From NCBI GenBank assembly GCA_033065855.1, contig JAVXUO010001787.1, positions 105,769-169,768 of the forward strand: a DNA stretch of 64,000 bases, read 5' to 3'. Under the pieces are notes generated by a model. It had not been told where the DNA came from. It worked only from the letters and a program-made list of their open reading frames with translations, and did not search any database. Of this stretch, positions 51,241 through 64,000 are shown one piece after another. Source of the stretch: Escallonia rubra. Its lineage: Eukaryota > Streptophyta > Magnoliopsida > Escalloniales > Escalloniaceae. The position numbers were made by a program, and so were the translations under genes. Position 1 is the stretch's first letter. The number at the start of each line of letters is the position of its first letter.

Positions 51241-53860
51241 CCTGAGCCTCCGTGGCACTTGCCCTCCTTTATTTTCCTAAAATAACTATTGCCCATGTCT
51301 TTTTGTCCTTTTTTTCCAGAGCAGAGTAAAAAATCAAGTTCAGCATAAGGTCATCGTACAGTCCCATTACATTTCATGATTCGCACTTCCTTATTATCAC
51401 GCGATACACACTTACAAATCCTTAGCAACAAAATTAAGGTGCAAGCAAGTGTCATTTTCTCAAATCTCAAGTACCCAAACAAAAATAAAAATGGAGGGGC
51501 ACATGAAATAAGCCACAAAAAAAGCAAAAGTCTCTCCTTTTAAGGAAGAAAAAAAATAGAATAGAATAGAATAGATAGATGGAGAGAGAGTAGGAGTATA
51601 TTCTCCCAAGAAAAAAAAAATCTAATGGTACCCGTACGGCGGTGAGGACGCAGCTGGAATGAGCGGGACACAGCTGGCAAAGATGTACGGGGGAGGGGGG
51701 GGGGGGGGCCTGATTCCCCGTCGCCGTTTCTTTCTTTGTATGTGCAAACCTGCAGACGCTGTCTCTGAATATATTGTATGTACTTAGTAGTAGTAAGTGT
51801 GTAGCCCTTTTTCATTAAAGGAGAACCAAATGGGGGAGCCCTACAACAACAACTCATCTCTATTGTCCGTTTTGTCCCCTGCTTTCCCCTTCAATTCCTC
51901 ATGGGTCTCCCCTCCACTCATTCCTCCCGGATTTCACCAAACCATTTACTTTGCTTCAACCTTTTTCTCGTGTCAATCTGAATGACTACTCGGATCTGCT
52001 TGCTTCTAGATTCAACGTAGCGAACGGTCAAATAGCACTATCAAGTTACTAGCGTTATCAACAAATCAGTTCCTTTATATATATATTATATATATATATA
52101 TATATGAGGTAAATTCTGAATAATATTTAAGTACGTAAATTTTGTTGGGTTTCTAGTCTCGTTAACCAATTAAAACTTGTAAAATCCTGTATAAGATAAA
52201 TTATAACTGATCTTTTATTGTAAGAATTTTGCGAGTCTCTCTTCTCATAATTAATTAAGACTTGTAACGAGGATAGACTTTTTTTTTTAAGACTACACAA
52301 AGTTGAAGTTTCCCGCTTAAAAGATGAATAACTTACTAAAGAATGAAGCGATTTGGTCAAACTTTGGACTAAAAGTTATCAAACTTTTATATCTTAAACT
52401 GGATTTTGTATATGCCAACTAGTGGGATTGACCTTCTTAAGTTAAGTTATGGATAACAAACGAAAGAGTAAAGAAAAATCGCGTTTTACTTTTACTGACA
52501 TACATTTCAATTTTGCAACCGGTAATGTCGTTTGACGATTTTCAAATATTTTATTGACAAGTGCGAGAAGCATGAGTTGAAACGTGGAATACAATATTCG
52601 GACTCGTATGCGCAAAATCTCATTCAAATGTTAATATGTGATCACAAAGGTTAACCAAAGTCAACCTTGCATATCACATAGCCCATGACCGCCCCTAAAA
52701 TACAGTCCATGTGAAATTTCCTTCACCCAGCTGATACACCTCAAGTTTCAACTCTCACAGCAATTATCAACTCCAATAAGCAATTTCTCTTCCAAATGTT
52801 GAGGTGTAATCGCAACTACTCCGATAACACACAATTGACCAAGACTCTTCCCACTTCGCTTTAGGTCTTCCTATTCAACAAATTTGACTTTGGTTTTTTT
52901 TTCCGTGTTAAACTGTGTAATGCGTCATGAGATATTTTCATGCGTGTTCATCAATAAAACGTAATTCAAGCGGAACAGCATTGTCTTATTTCACAAAAGT
53001 TTATAGAACTCATCCAACATTTGGATGCTTAGAGATGGACGAATTCCGAGATAACATGGGGTCAATTGATCATATCATCTCATTTATTAATTACATTATG
53101 TTATATCAATTACTGAATTTTTATCGTATATTCCGTTTTCCAAGCTGAAAAAATGTTCAAAATTATTTGCATATCCATATAAGGCAAAGCAAAAATAAAC
53201 AAAAGTCCCAGAACGATATGTTAGATAAAGTACATTTAGCGGGGCGCTTCATGTATGCCTAGTTCATCACCTGCTGTAGTAAAAAGATCTTCTATGATAT
53301 TTCGGACCATCTAGAGCCGTTAGATCATAGATATGCATGTATGATGTTGGATATTCTTTCCATCACATTAAAGTAACATTTGAAAAAAGCATTAAATAAG
53401 ATATTGTTTTGACCACAACATTGCATAACGGTAATACAATCACATGGGAGATTACGGTCAAGCCTATAATATATAATAATAATAATAATAATGAAAAGAT
53501 ATTCTTGGGGTCTTAAAATATTTCAAATAAAAAAGAAAGTCCCAATCAACGAGTCAAAAACAATAAACATGAGGTCAAATTAAGCAAACTTCCACATAAC
53601 CTAAAGGTTAGATAGAGCCTTGGTTGGTTGGGCCATTAGCCCATTAGCCAAGCCAAGGGCAAATCCGTTATAATCGACCATCCCAGTGTCAATTTCGCAC
53701 ACCTGTGAGAAACCAGCAGCCTAGTTTTGAGTTGGGGGGGGGATCCAACCTGGCAAACTTTGCCATTTTTCATTTCAAAAACGGTCAAAACAAAATCACG
53801 CACAAGAAGGTAACAAATCCGGCATTCCCAAGTCGTCCAAGGCCAAATCCGTCTTTTCAT
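51241..53860. other. Intergenic DNA upstream of hexokinase, no gene
   Basis: No coding region recognised. It includes a G run near 51690-51708, a (TA)n tract at 52078-52105 and an (ATA)n tract near 53471-53492. The last few hundred bases presumably hold the hexokinase promoter. Confidence 0.45.
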
Positions 53861-53866
53861 TACCAA

Positions 53867-53874
53867 TATAAGTA
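53867..53874 (+). promoter_or_regulatory. TATA box of the hexokinase gene
   Basis: TATAAGTA lies about 250 bp upstream of the hexokinase ATG and directly ahead of a leader containing a TC/TG microsatellite. Transcription would be expected to start near 53895-53905. This is inferred from position and motif only. Confidence 0.5.
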
Positions 53875-53907
53875 TCCAGCAGTTCGCTTTCCAACACTAA
53901 GTGCTGA

Positions 53908-53958
53908 AGACCGCCTCTCTCTCTCTCTCTCTCTCTCCGCGTGTGTGTGTGTGTGTGT
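53908..53958. repeat. (TC)n(TG)n microsatellite in hexokinase leader
   Basis: A TC run of about 25 bases, then CGCG and a TG run of about 20 bases, lie between the TATA box and the start codon, so probably within the 5' UTR. Length variation here could alter expression. Confidence 0.85.
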
Positions 53959-54093
53959 CTATCTGGACCTTCGTCGAACATCTTGCCTGCGTCTCGTCGC
54001 CGGCGACCGTCCGCCGGGAAATTTTAGAAAGAGACGCCGTTCGAAAGCGGGAGGGAAACTCTCATCTGGGTATAGGCGGAAAGTTGGTTTATT

Positions 54094-54117
54094 ATGGGGG
54101 GAGTGATCGGTGGTTGA
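54094..54117 (+). promoter_or_regulatory. Seven-codon uORF just before the hexokinase ATG
   Basis: ATG at 54094 opens a seven-codon frame, MGGVIGG, ending with TGA at 54115-54117. Only six bases separate this stop from the main ATG at 54124. It is the first ATG after the predicted transcription start and has a strong context (A at -3, G at +4). Translation of the main frame would need leaky scanning, or reinitiation over an unusually short distance. Confidence 0.6.
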
Positions 54118-54123
54118 GTGGGG

Positions 54124-60585
<6,462 letters not shown>

Positions 60586-61130
60586 ATATATATATAATTA
60601 TTTTATATATAATATATAGCCCCTGTAAATTGTAGAATTAATTTTCTTCTATTGAGTGTAGGGAAGGTTGTATATATGTCATATAGTAGAAGGTTGTCCT
60701 TATAGTTCATATTGTTTGATTCATTTTCAAACTTACTATTAGTGGAAATCTTTTAGAGTCTGTATTTCTTCTAAGTTGTAATTTTTTGCATGGTTTCTAA
60801 GCATACATTTTACACCGGAAATCGACTACAATGTAAATTGGCATGTACCAAATTTATCTAATACGGCCTAATGAGTTCTTGACCTGAATATTGTAATTTA
60901 TTAACTTGTTAACTTATGTTATGTTGGAATTTATTTGCCAGTGAATGGTATTTTTGGTAAACGCGGTTACCATAACTTTAGACTATAAGAGTGGAGTTTT
61001 AAGTCATGTTTTTTAAATAAAATAAACAAAAGAAATATCTAATATGAGAAATCCTGGTTTGAAGTCACACTATATAGTATAAGATCGTGGTTTAAAAACA
61101 AGTTTTCAAAAGTACCACACATTAGTAAAT
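60586..61130. other. Hexokinase 3' UTR and flank
   Basis: A TATATA-rich stretch follows the stop codon, and the transcript probably ends within the next 200-300 bp. AATAAA-like hexamers appear only near 61016-61024, which is rather far, so the true poly(A) site cannot be placed. No further gene. Confidence 0.45.
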
Positions 61131-61131
61131 C

Positions 61132-62130
61132 AGTGTAAAAATGCTTCATAGTGGTAAATAAGTGGTTAAACTACAAATTCAGTATGTACTGGGAAGTTGA
61201 AATAATATATTTTTTTAAAAGTAATTTTTGAAGAATAAGGAGATGAAATATTTTGTGTTAAAGTAATGCTTTTAAGGATATTGATAGTTGCATTTGAGCG
61301 AGTACGATAAACCTATATGGTGGTGAAAGGGGCAACTCTTGTGGTATCGAGGGTGGTGATGAGGTGGTTATATGGTCGAGAGATTTGGAAGTCGCGACAC
61401 TTTAAGTTTGTATTGTGGTTGTGAGAGGTGTAACTGCTGTGGGCGTGGGGGTGGTCATGGTGGTGGTGGTGCTGCTGGTGCGACAACGTCGGTTTGTTGT
61501 GCTTGTCATGGGAGTGTTCACTACGATGCGAGAGTAGTCATGGTAAAGGAGGTGGTGACAGTAATGGGTCGATGACTAACTATGACAAAAGTTGTTAGTT
61601 GTGGTGTCTCTTTGCTTTTGGTGGCGGCAGAAAGTGTAAAATGCTAAGTAGGGATAAATAAGTTGCCAAATTATAAATTCAATGTGTACTAGGAAGTTGA
61701 AATAATCTTTTTTTTAAGTAATTTTTTGAGGAATAAGGAGATGAATTATTTTGCGTTAAAGTAATGCTTTTAAGGATATTGATAGTAGCATTTGAGTGAG
61801 TAAGATAAACCTATATGGTGGTGAAAGGAGCAACTCTTGTGGTACCAAGGGTGGTGATGAGGTGGTTATATGGTTGGGAGATTTGGAAGTGTCGACACTA
61901 AAGTTGGTATTTGTCGCTGTGAGAGGTGTAACTGCTGTGGACGTGAGGGTGGTCATGGTGGTAGTGCTAGTGTGGTGACGTCGGTTTGTTGTGTTGGTCA
62001 TGGGGGTGGTCACTTCGATGTGAGAGTAGTCATTGTAAAGGCGGCGGTAACAATAATGGGTGGATGATTAACTGTGACAAAAGATGTTAGTTGTGGTGTC
62101 TCTCTCCGCTGTTGGTGGCGGCAGAGATTA
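61132..62130. repeat. Tandem duplication, two units of about 500 bp
   Basis: Unit 1 (about 61132-61631) and unit 2 (about 61632-62130) share long blocks, including GGAAGTTGAAATAAT, AATAAGGAGATGAA, ATGCTTTTAAGGATATTGATAG, CCTATATGGTGGTGAAAGG and GTCGGTTTGTTGTG. Anchors lie 500 bp apart. The units have diverged by roughly a tenth to a seventh. Their second halves are GGTGG-rich, and neither encodes a recognisable protein. Confidence 0.88.
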
Positions 62131-62139
62131 AGGGGTAAT

Positions 62140-62330
62140 AGATGTCAATCAAACCCGACCCAATTTGGGCCCAGCGGGCCAATGGACAAAACGGGCTGGG
62201 CCGGGCTTAGGGGGTGGGGAACCGGGTAGGGCCCAGGCCCACTTCTAGGATATCTAGGCCCAGTCCAAGCCCTGGCCCTAGGCCAAATATTTAGAGCTGG
62301 GCTTGGGCCATGCCCGGGCCTAGAAAAAAA
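62140..62330. repeat. GGGCC-rich subterminal repeats (hAT-like)
   Basis: Closely spaced GGCCC, GGGCC and GGGCTGGGCC words in both orientations follow AGATGTCAATCAAACCCGACCC. This composition is typical of subterminal regions of plant hAT elements. Only one end is apparent, so it is probably a fragment. Confidence 0.4.
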
Positions 62331-63342
62331 TATTATTTTTTCCAAAAGTATTTTACACCTATTTTGAAATAAGTTCTCAGTTGACGGAATGCTTTTAGTG
62401 CTTTCCCTTAGCAAATCATATTCTGCATTATCAGACAAAACTGTAGAAGCATGAGCAAAATAAATATAGGCTAACAAACAGTCAATATATAGCATGTAAA
62501 GTTAGCTCATATCAAACACATTTGACTTAAAGCCAACAAAAAGAGATGAAGTCTTGTTTTTCTCTCTATTTCCACCTTTATCTGCTCTTTTTTTTTTTCT
62601 TCCTCCACATTCAGATATGTGTATGTTACACGCACAACAACAATCATGAATTGCTATTGGTAGGACTTTGGATCATGCTCTTGTGCTACTTTTACCCTAG
62701 TGAAGAGCATGCATTTGGTTGCTTGCACTATATTTTTTGTAACATACTTAACAAATAGTAAAATGAAACTACTAGTGTAAGCTCTTTTCTCTTTATGTTG
62801 CTACTATCATGTCCATGCACTGATGTATTCCTACACACCACCCGAGTTTTTCTTTGTTCTATGTAATTGGTTACAGAGGTTCATCAAATATCAGCTTTAT
62901 ATCTCATCAGTGAAACCCAAAAGGAGTGCTACATTTACAGCTTTCCATCGTTGGAACAGTTCTTTGGATCTGTACGACTTGAAAATTTAAAAGATGCAAA
63001 TACGATACCTCACTTGTGCTAGTTTCTAACTTTTATGTTATCATCGGACCTTGTGACCGGCTCACTGCTGCTTCAGGTCTTCCAGTGCTCCCCGAAGGCG
63101 GGAAGACCCCACAATGATATTATATAACCAAAAATGGGAAAATATGTAATGAAGTTACCCTGGGTATAATTCTGGAGTTACCCCTGGGTATATAATATCA
63201 TTATGCTTATGATATTATATGGGAAAATATGTAATGGGAAAAATGAGAGACCCCACTATAAATACTACTCTATTTCAAGCTACGAACAGTTCTTAGCTTC
63301 ATCTTTGTCCAATATGATGTAAGATGGACAGACTCATACTCT
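62331..63342. other. Intergenic, no gene
   Basis: Short frames only, without recognisable domains. The near-repeat ATATTATATAACCAAAAATGGGAAAATATGTAATG / ATGATATTATATGGGAAAATATGTAATG at about 63116-63240 is the sole internal structure noticed. Confidence 0.35.
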
Positions 63343-64000
63343 TAGAGTTGTCATTAGGGCCGGGCGGCCCGCGGGCCGGCCCGTTTTGGCCCGGTTTTGG
63401 CCCGGGCTGGCCCGGCCCCTTGCATGAACAGTAACGGCCCGAAAAAAGAGGGCCTGGGCCTGGACTAGGCCGAAAAATCTGATGAAAATGGCCCGGCCCG
63501 GCCCGGTTTGGCCCGGGCTGCGGCCCGGATTTTCTGGCCCGGGTTTGGCCCGGTTTGGCCCCACTTTTTTTTGAATCTCTAGCTTTTCCCCCCCTTTCTT
63601 CCACCCCTTTTTCAAAATTCCACTTTTACCCCCCCAACAGCTATATAACGGCTAGTTTGGGGGGTATTTTAGTCTAACCAATATTTTTCACTCCTTTACA
63701 CTTTTACCCTCCCCAACAACTATAAACGGATAGTTTGTAGGGGTATTTTGGTCTTTTGTGAAGTTTCTAAAATCTATAAATTCACACAATTTCTCTCTAA
63801 TTTTTCACACCAATCTTCTTACTCTCTTCTTACTCTCACAACAAGCTTTGCTACTATTTTCCTCTCCAATTACTACTCTTGCTAATTACTACTAAATAGT
63901 ATTCTTGTTATTTACTAATTGCTAATTTCTCCCTACTCTTGCTAATTACTACATTAGTCTTGCTAAATTTTTTTTAATTACTAACTCTCTAATATTTGTT
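63343..64000. mobile_element. End of a hAT-like transposon running off the window
   Basis: From TAGAGTTGTCATTAGGGCC onward the sequence is packed with GGCCCGG and CCGGGCC words to about 63560. A direct repeat of about 65 bp then follows (ACTTTTACCCCCCCAACAG...GGGGTATTTTAGTC near 63623-63675 and its diverged copy near 63703-63755). After that comes an AT-rich leader-like stretch with CTCTTGCTAATTACTA repeats. This arrangement resembles the 5' end of plant hAT transposons of the RICESLEEPER/DAYSLEEPER kind. Any transposase gene would lie beyond 64000. Confidence 0.5.

Overview
The window is plant nuclear DNA, from a eudicot. It carries two intact, intron-rich genes of typical plant families set in AT-rich DNA crowded with plant transposable elements. 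It holds degraded LINEs, a Ty3/gypsy element, a long-LTR retroelement left as a solo LTR, a TRIM, a tRNA-derived SINE, and Stowaway-like, hAT-like and long-TIR elements. I see no bacterial or organellar genes, no rRNA or functional tRNA gene and no CRISPR array. The species cannot be named from the sequence.

Layout. 0.9-6.4 kb: a degenerate non-LTR retrotransposon (LINE) on the minus strand, with an ORF1 DUF4283-like domain and zinc knuckle, endonuclease, reverse transcriptase and a 3' zf-RVT-like tail. 6.5-9.7 kb: small repeats, including a GTCGAC palindrome array and a 32-bp-stem hairpin. 9.7-11.2 kb: a minus-strand long-LTR fragment with degenerate 37-40 bp tandem repeats.

11.97-34.26 kb: gene 1, a seven-exon ubiquitin-specific protease of the plant UBP24/USP10 type (about 545 aa, Cys, QED and His boxes intact). 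Two introns are greatly enlarged. Intron 3 (9.8 kb) holds a Stowaway-like MITE and a degenerate gypsy element, itself split by a 3.2 kb GC-rich solo LTR. Intron 4 (7.5 kb) holds a MITE, a fresh 376-bp tandem duplication, a hairpin-rich segment and a 2 kb long-TIR element.

34.3-53.8 kb: intergenic DNA with no convincing gene. It has two plus-strand LINE fragments, two Stowaway/hAT-like MITEs, a TRIM beside a SINE, a solo LTR, a 36-bp minisatellite and an isolated GC-rich island dense in ACGTG motifs.

54.12-60.59 kb: gene 2, a nine-exon hexokinase (510 aa) with an N-terminal membrane anchor. It resembles the HKL1/HKL2 branch but keeps canonical catalytic motifs, and a seven-codon upstream ORF ends six bases before its start. 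Intron 4 carries a hAT-like insertion. 60.6-64 kb: 3' flank, a 500-bp tandem duplication and GGGCC-rich hAT-like ends, the last running off the window.

The two genes lie on the same strand about 20 kb apart. One acts in ubiquitin removal and the other in sugar phosphorylation or sensing, and nothing suggests they work together. I found no convincing undescribed biological system. The most informative structures are the precisely datable nested insertions, the hexokinase with its uORF, and the retroelement architecture inside the UBP24 introns.
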